A DNA stretch of 64,000 bases from Agrobacterium rosae (GCF_002915175.1 NZ_NXEJ01000003.1:1-64000), one strand, 5' to 3'. Positions 17,137 to 26,779 are shown, counted from the first letter of the stretch. Notes: generated from the letters alone by a model not told the origin. Made by a program: numbers and translations.

Positions 17137-18261
17137 TCAGGCCGCCTGCCGCTTTGGCGTCGAGAGTAAAATTCCATTGTCGCGGCAAACCTCTTCAATG
17201 TGGCGTGCAGAATTCTTTATGAAGGTCACCGCTTCGTTGAAACCATAGGACTGCTGCTCATAGGTCGGGTAGCCGTACTGGCTGGACTCATAGGTCTCCC
17301 AATCAGGGATGTCTCCAGCGGCCACACGTTTCTCGAAGGTATCAACCAATCCGAGATAGGCTTCCAGTTCCTCCGGCGTCAGATCAGGGTGGCCTGCGCG
17401 CCAGATGGGGTCGTTGATCTCGATGCACTGACGAGGATTGGCCTTGCGCGGCTTGTCTTCGACGGAGGCCGCAACTTCCAGAGAGAGGTTCAGGTTGGGA
17501 TTGGCCTTGGCGAGGACGGGGATGATTTCAGCGAAATCCACAATGCCGCGACCAACCGGGCGAGTCTGGAAATCGAGGCCACCGGTGGCATGTCCGACAT
17601 AGGCATCCTTGATGTGGGTCTGGCGCACATAGGGGGCGACCCTTTTTGCGGCAAAAACCGGATGCTCGGCCCGTTGCAGGCCGTTTGCCGTATCGAACAC
17701 GACACCCATGCAGTCTTCACCGACCTTTTCGATCAGCCGCAGGATTTCAAACGAGGTGATCTCGTCATGGGTTTCCATATTGAGATGAACGCCGTTTGCG
17801 CGCGCAACGAGTGCGAGCTTTAGTAGTACCTTTTCGATACCCATCAACTGCTCGTCCCAGGTCACATCGGTACGGAACCGGTCATTGGCCAGCCGTCCGC
17901 GATATTCCGATTTGAAATTTCCCGGCGATACCCACAATTCACGGCAACCGATGGCCGCACTCGCTTCAATCATGCGGGTGAAACCGAGGATGACATCGCC
18001 ACCGCCGATCGCGCGGAACTCCGGGGCCTCGGCGCTGCAATAGGGGTTGATCTTGCCAACGCCCGCTTCGAGATAAAGGCCAAGTTCGTCGGCCTTGGCT
18101 CTGATATCAGCGAGTTCGCCCTTGTCCAATGTTTCGCTCATGTCGAGGATCGTGCTGAAGAAGATGCCGCCGAGACCGATTTCCTTGACGTGTTCGAGGC
18201 TCTTGAGTGGTCCGCGTTTTTTCGCTTCGGGCAGTTTCTGTCCGTCGATGCCTAATTTCAT
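17137..18261 (-). CDS. Sugar phosphate isomerase/epimerase-like TIM barrel
   Basis: 374 residues from ATG 18261, which has GAGGAG 6 nt upstream. It belongs to the xylose-isomerase-like TIM barrel superfamily, with candidate metal-binding acids in NMETHDE near 165-170, VFDTANG near 185-192, QTHIKDAY near 220 and LEVAASVED near 260. Members isomerise or epimerise sugars, inositols or related acids; the reaction here is unknown. The operon partners are a polar amino-acid-type permease and a binding protein. It is longer than the usual 260-300 residues because of a C-terminal extension. Confidence 0.8.
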   Translation of the reverse strand: MKLGIDGQKLPEAKKRGPLKSLEHVKEIGLGGIFFSTILDMSETLDKGELADIRAKADELGLYLEAGVGKINPYCSAEAPEFRAIGGGDVILGFTRMIEASAAIGCRELWVSPGNFKSEYRGRLANDRFRTDVTWDEQLMGIEKVLLKLALVARANGVHLNMETHDEITSFEILRLIEKVGEDCMGVVFDTANGLQRAEHPVFAAKRVAPYVRQTHIKDAYVGHATGGLDFQTRPVGRGIVDFAEIIPVLAKANPNLNLSLEVAASVEDKPRKANPRQCIEINDPIWRAGHPDLTPEELEAYLGLVDTFEKRVAAGDIPDWETYESSQYGYPTYEQQSYGFNEAVTFIKNSARHIEEVCRDNGILLSTPKRQAA

Positions 18262-18339
18262 GATCTGCTCCTCGATGTTTCCTGGTCGGATTTGCTGCAA
18301 CGGCATTTCCATTTGATTGATGGTTGAGTTTGCGTCGCG

Positions 18340-19212
18340 TCAGGCGCGACGTGTGTTGTCTTTCTGTGCACCGGCGTCACGGCCTTTCGGTGCGAGGCGC
18401 TTCTCCAGAAAATGCTGGCCGACGGATGCGATTGACGTGATGAGGAGGTACCAGAGCGAGGCGACACACAGCAGCTCGATGACAAGGAAGTTGCGCGCAT
18501 AGATGGCCTGCGCCTGGGTCAGTAGGTCCTGCATACCGATGACGGAAACGATGGCGCTTGCCTTCAGCATGCCGATGGCCTGGTTGCCAGTCGGAGGAAC
18601 AATGAGGCGGACGGCCTGTGGGAGAACCACGGTTCGGAGGGTCTGGAGCGGTCGCAAACCCAGTGACGAGGCGGCCTCGCGCTGGCCACGATCCACGGCG
18701 GTCAATCCACCACGGATGATTTCACTCATATTGGCGGCTTCATGCAGGCCAAGTGCCAGAAAGCCTGCAAGGGCAGGGGTGACGAGTTCGTTGATCGATA
18801 TGGAATAGGCACCAATGCCCACTTGCGGAATGAACAGCGCGATGTTGAACCAGAAGAAAATCTGGACGATGAGCGGTACGCCGCGAAAACACCACACGAA
18901 GGCGACAGCCATCGCTTTCAGAACGATATTCTGGCTTGTGGCCATGACGGCGACGATGCAGCCGAAAGCGATGCCGAACACCATGGCGCCGGCCGTCAGT
19001 TGCAACGTCAGAATGACGCCGTCGAGGATAACCGGGTCGACCATGTAACGTGGGATTTCGCCCCATTGGACAGTCTGATTGCGTGCGATGGTGAGGATGA
19101 AGAGAGCCAGCGCGAGGATCGCGCTGGTGCCTGATGTGATCTGCCCCCACCGTATCGGCTTGCCGAGCGGTGGGGCGATGGCCATGCTGATGGGTTGAGC
19201 AAAAAGAGACAT
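18340..19212 (-). CDS. ABC transporter permease, polar amino acid type
   Basis: 290 residues with five to six membrane segments. It carries the permease loop EAANMSEIIRGGLTAVDRGQREAASSLGL, the EAA motif of the HisMQ/GlnP group, near residues 165-195, followed by PQAVRLIVPPTGNQ. It imports an amino acid or opine-like solute with the binding protein that ends 3 nt before its start. No HisP-type ATPase is next to it; the nearest ATPase at 20779 belongs to another transporter class, so the energising subunit must come from elsewhere. Confidence 0.9.
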   Translation of the reverse strand: MSLFAQPISMAIAPPLGKPIRWGQITSGTSAILALALFILTIARNQTVQWGEIPRYMVDPVILDGVILTLQLTAGAMVFGIAFGCIVAVMATSQNIVLKAMAVAFVWCFRGVPLIVQIFFWFNIALFIPQVGIGAYSISINELVTPALAGFLALGLHEAANMSEIIRGGLTAVDRGQREAASSLGLRPLQTLRTVVLPQAVRLIVPPTGNQAIGMLKASAIVSVIGMQDLLTQAQAIYARNFLVIELLCVASLWYLLITSIASVGQHFLEKRLAPKGRDAGAQKDNTRRA

Positions 19213-19215
19213 GGC

Positions 19216-20148
19216 TTAATTCACCGGCATGCTGGCGGCGTCGTTGAATTTGACGGTCGTCACAGCCAGTGGGCCAAGACCCCATTTCTCCATGATGGCC
19301 TTATAGGCACCGGTATCGACCATATGCTGAAGCGAGGCGATGACCGTATCGCGCAGGTCCGGATTGTCCTTCGATACCAGCATACCGAGATAGCCGACGG
19401 CGAGACGGACATCTGGGAGTGCTCGAAGTCCGACGCCCTTGCCGGTCTGGTTTTCGGTTGTATAGACGCTCGTGGCATAACCGTTGACGGTTGCGTCAGC
19501 GCGGCCGGTGCGTACGGCCTGCAAGACGTCAGGCATTTTCGGGATCGACATGATGTTCATGGGTATCGCGCATTTCGCCGATGCCGCTTCCACCATGCGC
19601 GCCTGAAATGTACCCACTGGCACGGCAACCTTCTTGCCGCAGAGGTCTTCCATGCTCTTAATGCCGAGCGGATTGCCCTTGATGGTCATGATTGTCGTGG
19701 CATCAAACATGTAGTCGATTACATCGACCTGCTTTTCCAGCTCCACATCGTCATTGATGCCGGAAATGGTCATGTCGAAACGCTTGGAGAGGACAGCGGG
19801 TACGATTGCTGTACCTGCACCGACATTTGTCATCTGAACATCGACGCCGAGAATGACGCCAAGTGCTGCGGCGATATCTGCATCGATCCCGATCAGTTTG
19901 CCGTCTTCCGCCTGAAAGCTGATGGGTGGCGTCAGATCGGTTGCCACCTTGAGCACCTTCTTGTCCTTGATCGTAGGTGGAAGACGGTCCGCCAGCGCCT
20001 TGTCGAACACGACGCCCGGCAGTTTAGCGACAACGGCATCGGGCACCATTTTGATGGCGTTGCCCTCTGCTGCATGTGCGGAGGTGGCCAGCAATACGAG
20101 AGCGATACCCGTCAGGCCATTCTTGAGATTTGTCTTGAAGCTGCGCAT
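19216..20148 (-). CDS. ABC transporter substrate-binding protein, amino acid type
   Basis: 310 residues with a clear signal peptide (GLTGIALVLLATSAHA). This is a family 3 periplasmic binding protein: DLTPPISFQAEDGKLIGID near 90, and CGKKVAVPVGTFQARMVE near 165-182 containing the lobe-hinge motif. The ligand is probably an amino acid or derivative. AAAGGGG is 5 nt before the ATG. It is the first gene of the operon running into the permease and the isomerase. Confidence 0.9.
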   Translation of the reverse strand: MRSFKTNLKNGLTGIALVLLATSAHAAEGNAIKMVPDAVVAKLPGVVFDKALADRLPPTIKDKKVLKVATDLTPPISFQAEDGKLIGIDADIAAALGVILGVDVQMTNVGAGTAIVPAVLSKRFDMTISGINDDVELEKQVDVIDYMFDATTIMTIKGNPLGIKSMEDLCGKKVAVPVGTFQARMVEAASAKCAIPMNIMSIPKMPDVLQAVRTGRADATVNGYATSVYTTENQTGKGVGLRALPDVRLAVGYLGMLVSKDNPDLRDTVIASLQHMVDTGAYKAIMEKWGLGPLAVTTVKFNDAASMPVN

Positions 20149-20649
20149 GCGATCCCCTTTTTGATTTTTATCGGTCTGAATTTACGGGAAGTACGAAGCA
20201 ATCTGCATGCCAGCTTGATGGATGGATATTCAGCGCATTGTTTTTAAAGACCTATTTTCTAGTTCTTGAGTCAAAGAAATATTTCGCACAAATATTCGCA
20301 TCAAAATTCGTAAATATAATGATTAAAAAATCATCCCTCCTAACGATCTTCATGCCGCAGGTTGCGCGCTCTACAGCCTAAGTTTCTGCTTTCGCGGCGT
20401 ATCCGCTAATTTTTCAAATGGCGGCGGCCATGATCTGCCAACTACTTTCGATCAATCAACGGCAATTTTTTCAGTTTTTGCACTGAAATACTGCTTATCG
20501 AATAAGCGGTATCGATAGGAAGTGCACATTTTTTAAATCCGAAAATAAATCCGGTTTAATATTATTATGAATATTCGCAAACATAGAAAACAGAAATAAA
20601 CATTTTTAATCAGTATGTTGATAATGGCTTTCCGTTAAAAATCGCAAAC
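20149..20649. promoter_or_regulatory. AT-rich divergent control region with two inverted repeats
   Basis: About 500 bases without a gene, markedly AT-rich between 20230 and 20640. Two inverted repeats stand next to each other: TTTCAGT-N6-ACTGAAA (20469-20488) and GCTTAT-CGA-ATAAGC (20493-20507). They lie about 145-180 nt upstream of the sigma-54 promoter at 20650, a usual distance for enhancer sites. The AT-rich stretch between could hold an IHF bend. Roles are inferred from position. Confidence 0.45.
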
Positions 20650-20665
20650 TGGCACACAGCTTGCA
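20650..20665 (+). promoter_or_regulatory. Sigma-54 (-24/-12) promoter
   Basis: TGGCAC-ACAGC-TTGCA fits the RpoN consensus TGGCAC-N5-TTGCW with correct spacing between GG and GC. Transcription would begin about 20676, ahead of the ABC transporter operon. That also argues against the ATG at 20677 as the true start and for the one at 20779. Confidence 0.75.
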
Positions 20666-20778
20666 AATCCCTTGGCATGACCAACACAGAAACCCAAATC
20701 GCTGATCGATCCCATCTTCGCTTCGTAACATCGGGCGCAGAAAACTTTGACGGCGTCAGGCAACCCAAAGGGATATCA

Positions 20779-21894
20779 ATGGCAGAGGGCTCGAAGGCAG
20801 GCGATGGTAAGCAGCTCAGCGTTCGTGGCCTGACCCATAGCTATGGCGGGCAGAATGCGATCAGCGATATCTCGTTCGAGGTCGCGGCTGGTGAGATTGT
20901 TGCGCTTCTGGGGCCCAGCGGCTGCGGCAAGTCCACGGTGCTGCGGGCGATTGCTGGTTTGATCCAGCCGAAGAGCGGTGTCATCCAGCTCGGTGGCCAG
21001 GACCTCGCCCATGTTTCTGCGCGCTCCCGCGGCATCGGCATGGTGTTCCAGAATTACGCCCTGTTTCCGCATCTGACGGTGGCAGAGAACATCGCCTATC
21101 CACTGGCCTGCCAGCGAGTACCGCGGACGCAGCGCAGGGAGCGGGTGGAGGAAATGCTCTCGCTCGTGCAGTTGAACAGTTTTGGAAACCGCTTGCCACG
21201 TGAACTCTCCGGCGGCCAGCAGCAGCGCGTGGCGGTTGCCCGTGCCATTGCCGGACGGCCCTCGCTCCTCCTGCTTGACGAACCCTTCGGTGCGCTCGAC
21301 CGGGCGCTTCGCTTCGATCTGCAGGTCGAACTCCTGCATCTCCAGAAAACCCTCGGCATCACGACACTGATCGTCACCCATGATCAGGAAGAGGCGCAAA
21401 GCCTTGCCGGACGTCTGGTGCTGATGAACAAGGGCAATGTCGAGCAGATCGACACGCCGATGGCCGTCTATGACCGGCCGAAGACGCTTTTCGTCAACAC
21501 CTTCATCGGCCAGGCCAATCTGCTGCATGGCACGGTGGAGCGACTGGATGCGGAGTCGACGACCATTGCGCTCACGAATGGCAGAACACTCGTTCTGCCG
21601 CGTCGCCTGAACTTTACGGTTGGCTCCAAGGTCACCATCACCTTCCGCCCCGAAGACGTCCGTCTTTCAACGAGCCCAAGCGAATTCGCACTGCCAGCAC
21701 GGCTGACAGTGTCCGTGCCCCTTGGGCCAACGCTCGTCCATGATCTTCTTCTTGAGGACGGAACGGGCCTGCGAGCTTCGCAGGTACGCGGACCTTCCAC
21801 CTTCATTCCCGAGCCGGGAGCACAGCTCTTTGCCGAGATTGACACCGCAAGGTGTCACGCCTTTCCGAGCGAACCGGAAGCATCCAGTGAATGA
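20779..21894 (+). CDS. ABC transporter ATPase, PotA/FbpC type
   Basis: 371 residues from ATG 20779, preceded by AAAGGGA. An in-frame ATG at 20677 coincides with the expected transcription start of the sigma-54 promoter and is unlikely. Walker A is GPSGCGKST, the signature LSGGQQQR, and Walker B LLLDEPFGALD, with the switch His in VTHDQEEA. A TOBE domain fills the last 110 residues. It energises the importer formed with the next three genes; its stop overlaps an ATG at 21891, indicating tight coupling. Confidence 0.93.
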   Translation: MAEGSKAGDGKQLSVRGLTHSYGGQNAISDISFEVAAGEIVALLGPSGCGKSTVLRAIAGLIQPKSGVIQLGGQDLAHVSARSRGIGMVFQNYALFPHLTVAENIAYPLACQRVPRTQRRERVEEMLSLVQLNSFGNRLPRELSGGQQQRVAVARAIAGRPSLLLLDEPFGALDRALRFDLQVELLHLQKTLGITTLIVTHDQEEAQSLAGRLVLMNKGNVEQIDTPMAVYDRPKTLFVNTFIGQANLLHGTVERLDAESTTIALTNGRTLVLPRRLNFTVGSKVTITFRPEDVRLSTSPSEFALPARLTVSVPLGPTLVHDLLLEDGTGLRASQVRGPSTFIPEPGAQLFAEIDTARCHAFPSEPEASSE

Positions 21895-21917
21895 ACAACA
21901 ACAACAGAGGTGAACAG

Positions 21918-22958
21918 ATGCAGGACTTCAACATTACACGACGTCAGTTCGGATTGCTTGCCGCTGGTGCGGCAGTAGCCGTCACCGCCCCCTTTGCAGC
22001 CCGTGCTGCCGGTGGCACCGCAATTGCCGCGACCTTTCCGGGCAACTGGGAAGACGGCTATCGCACGGTACTGACGCCACTCGTCAAAGAAGCCGGTTTC
22101 GATCTGACGGTCGCGCCAGCGATGGCGCAGGACCAGTTGGCCAAGGTCATGGCCAGCCCCGGCAACCCGCCTTACGACACACTGCTGATGTCGCCCGGCC
22201 AGATGGCCGTCGCCATCGAGAATGATCTGATCCAGAAGATCGATCCGTCCAAGCTCAAGAACTGGAGCATGCTCGATCCTGCATTCCAGGGCGAGTACGG
22301 CCCGACCGTGACGGTCGAAGTCAACGGCATCGCCTACAACCCGGATCTGGTGCCAGCGCCGAAGGGTTACCGCGACCTGTTCGAAAACCCTGTCTACAAG
22401 GGCCTTGTCTCCTGGACTGGTTTTGCCTCCAACACCGGCGTCATGGCCTATACCGAAATCGCCAAGATATTCGGCAAAGGCCCGACAGATATGGACGCCG
22501 TGTTCAAGCTGTTCAAGGACCATCCCGAACACATCAAGGGCGTCGTCGCCAGCACCAATAACCAGATGACGCTGTTCCAGCAGGGCGAAATCGCCGTCTT
22601 CATGTGCTCGACCGGCAATGTTGCGCGTCTCAAGTCCATGGGCTTGAAGGCCGAATTCGTCCAACCGGAAACGGGTTCGCCAGCGGCGCCCGTCAACATC
22701 CATCTGACCAAGGGTGCGAAAAACCCGGATGCGGCCTATGCCTATATGGATGCGGCCATCTCCAAGGCAGCGCAGGACAAGCTGAAAATGCCGCCGACGG
22801 AGATGTTCCCGACCAACAAGGAAGTGGAACTGACACCTGGTATCGAGGCCTATGTGAAGCGCGAACAACTGGCATCGCTGGTCTATCCGGACTGGGCTGC
22901 AATCAACAAGAACCGTGCGGAATGGATCCGCCAGTTCGACGCTCTCGTCGCCGGTTGA
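21918..22958 (+). CDS. ABC substrate-binding protein, polyamine/iron type
   Basis: 346 residues from ATG 21918 with AGAGG 7 nt upstream; an ATG at 21891 overlapping the previous stop is an alternative. A twin-arginine leader (TRRQFGLLAAGAAVAV) points to Tat export. The body looks like the spermidine/putrescine or ferric-binding group (SBP_bac_6/8). The ligand is unknown; the ATPase and two permeases of matching class follow the same layout as potABCD. Confidence 0.88.
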   Translation: MQDFNITRRQFGLLAAGAAVAVTAPFAARAAGGTAIAATFPGNWEDGYRTVLTPLVKEAGFDLTVAPAMAQDQLAKVMASPGNPPYDTLLMSPGQMAVAIENDLIQKIDPSKLKNWSMLDPAFQGEYGPTVTVEVNGIAYNPDLVPAPKGYRDLFENPVYKGLVSWTGFASNTGVMAYTEIAKIFGKGPTDMDAVFKLFKDHPEHIKGVVASTNNQMTLFQQGEIAVFMCSTGNVARLKSMGLKAEFVQPETGSPAAPVNIHLTKGAKNPDAAYAYMDAAISKAAQDKLKMPPTEMFPTNKEVELTPGIEAYVKREQLASLVYPDWAAINKNRAEWIRQFDALVAG

Positions 22959-22967
22959 GGTAAGCAC

Positions 22968-23795
22968 ATGAAAGCGAGCGGTTTCCCATACGTTATCCCG
23001 ATGCTTTTGCTGTCGGTGGCGTTTTTTGCGACGCCGCTCGCCGTTCTTGTCGGGTTCAGCTTCATCGGCCCTGACGGCGTGTCGCTGCACAATTATGCGC
23101 GCTTTCTTGGCGATGCATTCAATTACCGTGTGCTGGTTAACACCGCCATACTCGGTCTCCAGACCATCGCCAGCACCACCTTGCTCGGCATTCCCATTGC
23201 GCTGCTCTATTGGCACAGTAGCAAGACTGCGCGGCAGATCATCATCTTCCTGACGCTTGTTCCTATGCTGACTAGCAATGTGGTGAGAACCTTCGCCTGG
23301 ATCGTCATTCTTGGACGACAGGGACCGATCAGCGAGGCCTTCGTGGCGCTTGGACTTGCGGAGCGGCCGTTCACGCTGCTCTCCACCGAGTTAGGTCTCG
23401 TCATGGCCATGTGCCAGATCGACTTGCCCCTGATCATCCTGCCGCTGATCGCCATCCTGTCGCGAACGCCGGTGCAGTTCACCGAGGCCGCGCAGGTGTC
23501 TGGTGCCGGGCCATGGCGTATCTTGGTGACGGTTCTGCTGCCGATGATGCTGCCCGGTCTGCTGGCAGGCTGGATCCTCGTCTTTGCCAGCACCAGTGCG
23601 TCCTTCGTCACCCAAGCCGTCATCGGCGGTGCGCGCAATGTCTATGTGCCGCAATTGATTTATCGCGAGGTCGGCACACTGTTCGATTGGCCTATGGCCT
23701 CGGCCATCGCCGTCATCCTGCTTTTGTCGACCGGCATTCTTCTCGTCGCCATGACCATGATTTCCCGTCACAGGAGGCTTGTCGGCCATGCATAA
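22968..23795 (+). CDS. ABC permease, PotB type
   Basis: 275 residues, six membrane segments. The EAA loop reads FTEAAQVSGAGPWRILVTVLLP near 165-185. It starts 9 nt after the binding-protein stop and its stop overlaps the next start by 8 nt, so it is part of one operon. It forms the membrane channel with the following permease. Confidence 0.92.
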   Translation: MKASGFPYVIPMLLLSVAFFATPLAVLVGFSFIGPDGVSLHNYARFLGDAFNYRVLVNTAILGLQTIASTTLLGIPIALLYWHSSKTARQIIIFLTLVPMLTSNVVRTFAWIVILGRQGPISEAFVALGLAERPFTLLSTELGLVMAMCQIDLPLIILPLIAILSRTPVQFTEAAQVSGAGPWRILVTVLLPMMLPGLLAGWILVFASTSASFVTQAVIGGARNVYVPQLIYREVGTLFDWPMASAIAVILLLSTGILLVAMTMISRHRRLVGHA

Positions 23796-24615
23796 TCATC
23801 GCGAAAACCCGATCCCGACTTTTCTCTACAAAGCGTTTGTCTTCGGTTTCGGCAGTCTCAGTCTGATCTATCTCGTGGCACCGATCGTGATTGCCATCAC
23901 CATGTCGTTCACCTCTGGCCAGACACTCAAATATCCGCCGGAGGGGTTCTCCCTGCGGTGGTATGAGGCGCTGATCGATCCTGTGCGTTCAGGGACAGAA
24001 CATATCGCAGCCGGTAATTCGCTGAAAATCGCTGGTCTTGCGGTGCTGGGATCGCTGATGTTTGCGGTGCCTGCTACAATCGGCATGGCGCGGATGAGAC
24101 GCCGCGCGGTCAATGCGCTGGAGCCGTTTCTGCTCGCACCGCTCGTTCTGCCAAGCCTTGTTTATGGTCTGGCGGCGCTGATCGTGGCAAATTTCGTCGG
24201 CTTCCAGCCGTCGCTCTGGTTGACCGTCATTGGCCATATCGTCGTCTTCGGGCCGCTTATGTACCGTGCCGCATCCGTTGTTGCGCAGGGCATCAACCCG
24301 TCGCTGGCGGAAGCCTCCACCGTCATGGGCGCGACGTGGTACACGACGTTGAGGCGTGTGATCCTGCCGCTGCTGGCACCCGGCATTTTGGCTGGTGCCT
24401 TCCTCGTCTTCATTCAGTCGCTCGACAACGTCTCCATCTCGCTCTTTCTCGCCGATGCGCAAACGACCGTGCTGCCGCTTCGCATGTTCGCGCTGATCGA
24501 AGAGTCTCTCGATGTCCGTGTCGCCGCGATGTCGGGAATCCTGATTGGACTGACTCTCATCGTGATGCTGGTGGCGAGGCGCGTGCTGGCACCATCCCGG
24601 CAACCTAACCAATAA
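23788..24615 (+). CDS. ABC permease, PotC type
   Basis: 275 residues from ATG 23788, with AGGAGG 10 nt upstream inside the previous gene; a TTG at 23779 is too close to that site. There are six membrane segments, and the EAA loop SLAEASTVMGATWYTTLRRVILP lies near 170-195. It pairs with the PotB-type permease. Confidence 0.92.
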   Translation: MHNHRENPIPTFLYKAFVFGFGSLSLIYLVAPIVIAITMSFTSGQTLKYPPEGFSLRWYEALIDPVRSGTEHIAAGNSLKIAGLAVLGSLMFAVPATIGMARMRRRAVNALEPFLLAPLVLPSLVYGLAALIVANFVGFQPSLWLTVIGHIVVFGPLMYRAASVVAQGINPSLAEASTVMGATWYTTLRRVILPLLAPGILAGAFLVFIQSLDNVSISLFLADAQTTVLPLRMFALIEESLDVRVAAMSGILIGLTLIVMLVARRVLAPSRQPNQ

Positions 24616-24639
24616 AAATACTTCTGGAAGGAATACCCA

Positions 24640-26064
24640 ATGAACATACACGCCAATAAGGCAGGCAACTATCGCATCGGATCGCTGCTTGCCGATTTCC
24701 AGCCGGATTTCGACTTTGTCGCACCCCTGCCTCTACCCATCGAGGAATTCGAGGACCGCCTACGCCGCATTCGCCGCCAGGCCGTCGAAGCTGGCCACGA
24801 TGCGCTCCTCGTCCACACCGGAGGCGTCGGCTGGTTCCATACGTCCAACCACTATCTGCGCTATATCTGCGACTGGATGCGCGAAGGCGTGCTGATCATC
24901 CCGACGGATGCCGACAAGCCGATGGTGCTCTTGTCCTTCTTCACGCAATCTGTGCTCCTGCCGCCGGGCGGTGAGCCTGTGCTGGTAGAAGACATCTGGC
25001 AGATCGGTCCAATTGGCCGCGAATATGCCGATCGTCCCGGCGACAGCGTGATCAAGACGGCTGAAAAATGTGCCGAACTGCTGGCCGGTATGGGCCTGGC
25101 GAAGGCGCAGATCGGACGCATCGGTGACCGTACCTCGCTCACCTTCTGGGCGGCCCTCTATGAGTTAATGCCGAAAAGCAAATTCGTTTCTGACAATGCC
25201 ATTCTCGACCGCATGCAGAAAGTGCGCTCGCCGCGCGAAATCGAAATGTTTCGAGCGGCAGCCCAACTCGTCAGCATCGCCACGCAGGCGGCCTATCATG
25301 TCGCCAAACCTGGTATCACCGACCACGAAATCTATGCCGCCTTCACGCAGGCACAGCTCTCCTTTGGCGGCGAGACCGGTGATGGCTATCAGATCGGCAT
25401 CAACGAGTTCGGCACCCATTGCGGCAAGCCATATGGCCATGTCGCACGTCCGGGCGATCTCATCAATCTTTACGTCTCCAACATCACCTATCGCGGTTAC
25501 ACCGCCCAGACGGCGCGCATGATCGCGGTTGGTGATATCACTAAACGGCAGGAAGAGGTGCTGGCGGCCTGCACTGAAGGCGTCAAACGAGCCGAAAAGC
25601 TGATCCGTCCCGGCGCGCTGATGCGGGATGTCAACAATGCGGCCTTCGAGCCAATGATTGAGCGCGGCATGCTTTCCTCACCGGAAGCCCGCACCATGCC
25701 GTACAATTGGGCACCGATGGATGATGGCAGCGCGCGGGTGATCCCGCGCCAATATGTCAAGAATATCGACTGGGAGGCGCAGGGCCGCACTTTGATGCAT
25801 GTTTACCCGGCGACGCATGGGCCGCATAACCCCAATCTGGGTCACTCGGTCGGTATGGCTGGTGGCCAGAACAGCTTCAATATCTCATCCCACAATTATG
25901 ACCGGATGGAAGAGGGCATGGCGTTCGTGCTGCACACGCAATGGCTTGAGCCGTTGTCGGCAGGCTGTAATGTCGGCGATATGTATGTCGTCACCAAGGA
26001 CGGGTTCGAAAACCTTTCCCGCCACACCCCGCTTGAAACCCACCGTATCGCTGCCGAGGCCTGA
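24640..26064 (+). CDS. M24 family peptidase/creatinase-like enzyme
   Basis: 474 residues. The N-terminal creatinase-like domain (to about 190) precedes a pita-bread M24 domain. Metal-site candidates are HCGKPYGHVARPGDLINLYVS near 265-285, HGPHNPNLGHSVGMAGG near 385-405 and the late Glu/Asp in LHTQWLEP. Some dinuclear-site residues differ from classical Xaa-Pro peptidase, so a hydrolase acting on a small amide is as likely. It follows the importer genes by 24 nt and presumably acts on the imported compound. Confidence 0.82.
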   Translation: MNIHANKAGNYRIGSLLADFQPDFDFVAPLPLPIEEFEDRLRRIRRQAVEAGHDALLVHTGGVGWFHTSNHYLRYICDWMREGVLIIPTDADKPMVLLSFFTQSVLLPPGGEPVLVEDIWQIGPIGREYADRPGDSVIKTAEKCAELLAGMGLAKAQIGRIGDRTSLTFWAALYELMPKSKFVSDNAILDRMQKVRSPREIEMFRAAAQLVSIATQAAYHVAKPGITDHEIYAAFTQAQLSFGGETGDGYQIGINEFGTHCGKPYGHVARPGDLINLYVSNITYRGYTAQTARMIAVGDITKRQEEVLAACTEGVKRAEKLIRPGALMRDVNNAAFEPMIERGMLSSPEARTMPYNWAPMDDGSARVIPRQYVKNIDWEAQGRTLMHVYPATHGPHNPNLGHSVGMAGGQNSFNISSHNYDRMEEGMAFVLHTQWLEPLSAGCNVGDMYVVTKDGFENLSRHTPLETHRIAAEA

Positions 26065-26065
26065 T

Positions 26066-26728
26066 ATGACCGAACACACCCATTTCGATTTCGCAAAACT
26101 CAGCGAACGGGAACGCTACAAAATACTCATAGGCACCGTCATCCCGCGCCCTATTGCACTGGTGACGACGGTCAGCAAGGACGGGACACCCAACGCCGGC
26201 CCGTTCAGCTTCTTCAATGTCCTGACCCATGATCCAGCCATCGTCGCAATCGGCGTCGAGAACTATTCGGACATGCGCTTCAAGGACACTGCCCGCAATA
26301 TCAGAGAGACCGGCGAATTCACTGTCCATATCTGCGATAACGCGCTGGTCGACCAGATGGAAATCTGTGCCATCAAGTTCGGCCCCGAGGTGGACGAGAT
26401 GGAAGAAGCGGGCCTCGCGACCGTGCCTGGCCAGATGGTCTGCAGCCCGCGTATTCTGTCGGCTCCCGCTGCCCTGGAATGCCGCCGCCACACGACCCTC
26501 CAGGTCGGTCCGGCCCGCGAAATCATTCTCGGCGAAGTCGTTGGCGTCTTCGTTCGCAGCGATGCTGTCAACGCGGCCAACCTTCATATCGACCAACAGC
26601 TCATGGATGCCGTCGGCCGCATGGGTGGACACACTTATACCCGCACCCGCGATCAGTTCGATATCAAGACGCTGACGCCGCAGGAATGGGAAAGTCGGAC
26701 GGCGGATGAGAAGGTGGCGGCGGAATGA
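26066..26728 (+). CDS. Flavin reductase-like (DIM6/NTAB) protein
   Basis: 220 residues from ATG 26066, one base after the M24 stop; the open frame continues upstream but only through the M24 gene. The split-barrel FMN-binding domain starts with GTVIPRPIALVTTVS and NAGPFSFFN near 25-55. Members either reduce flavin for a partner monooxygenase or act as flavoenzymes themselves. No monooxygenase is in this operon. It is the last gene of the sigma-54-driven operon. Confidence 0.85.
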   Translation: MTEHTHFDFAKLSERERYKILIGTVIPRPIALVTTVSKDGTPNAGPFSFFNVLTHDPAIVAIGVENYSDMRFKDTARNIRETGEFTVHICDNALVDQMEICAIKFGPEVDEMEEAGLATVPGQMVCSPRILSAPAALECRRHTTLQVGPAREIILGEVVGVFVRSDAVNAANLHIDQQLMDAVGRMGGHTYTRTRDQFDIKTLTPQEWESRTADEKVAAE

Positions 26729-26779
26729 AGTCACTAGAATTTGTAAATTCAGGAGCCTTTCCAGTTTAGAATGGCTAAG

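Noticed and set aside
21855-23216. 453-codon minus-strand frame
   Set aside because: Antisense of the binding-protein and permease genes, composed mostly of His, Arg, Gly and Gln; typical shadow.
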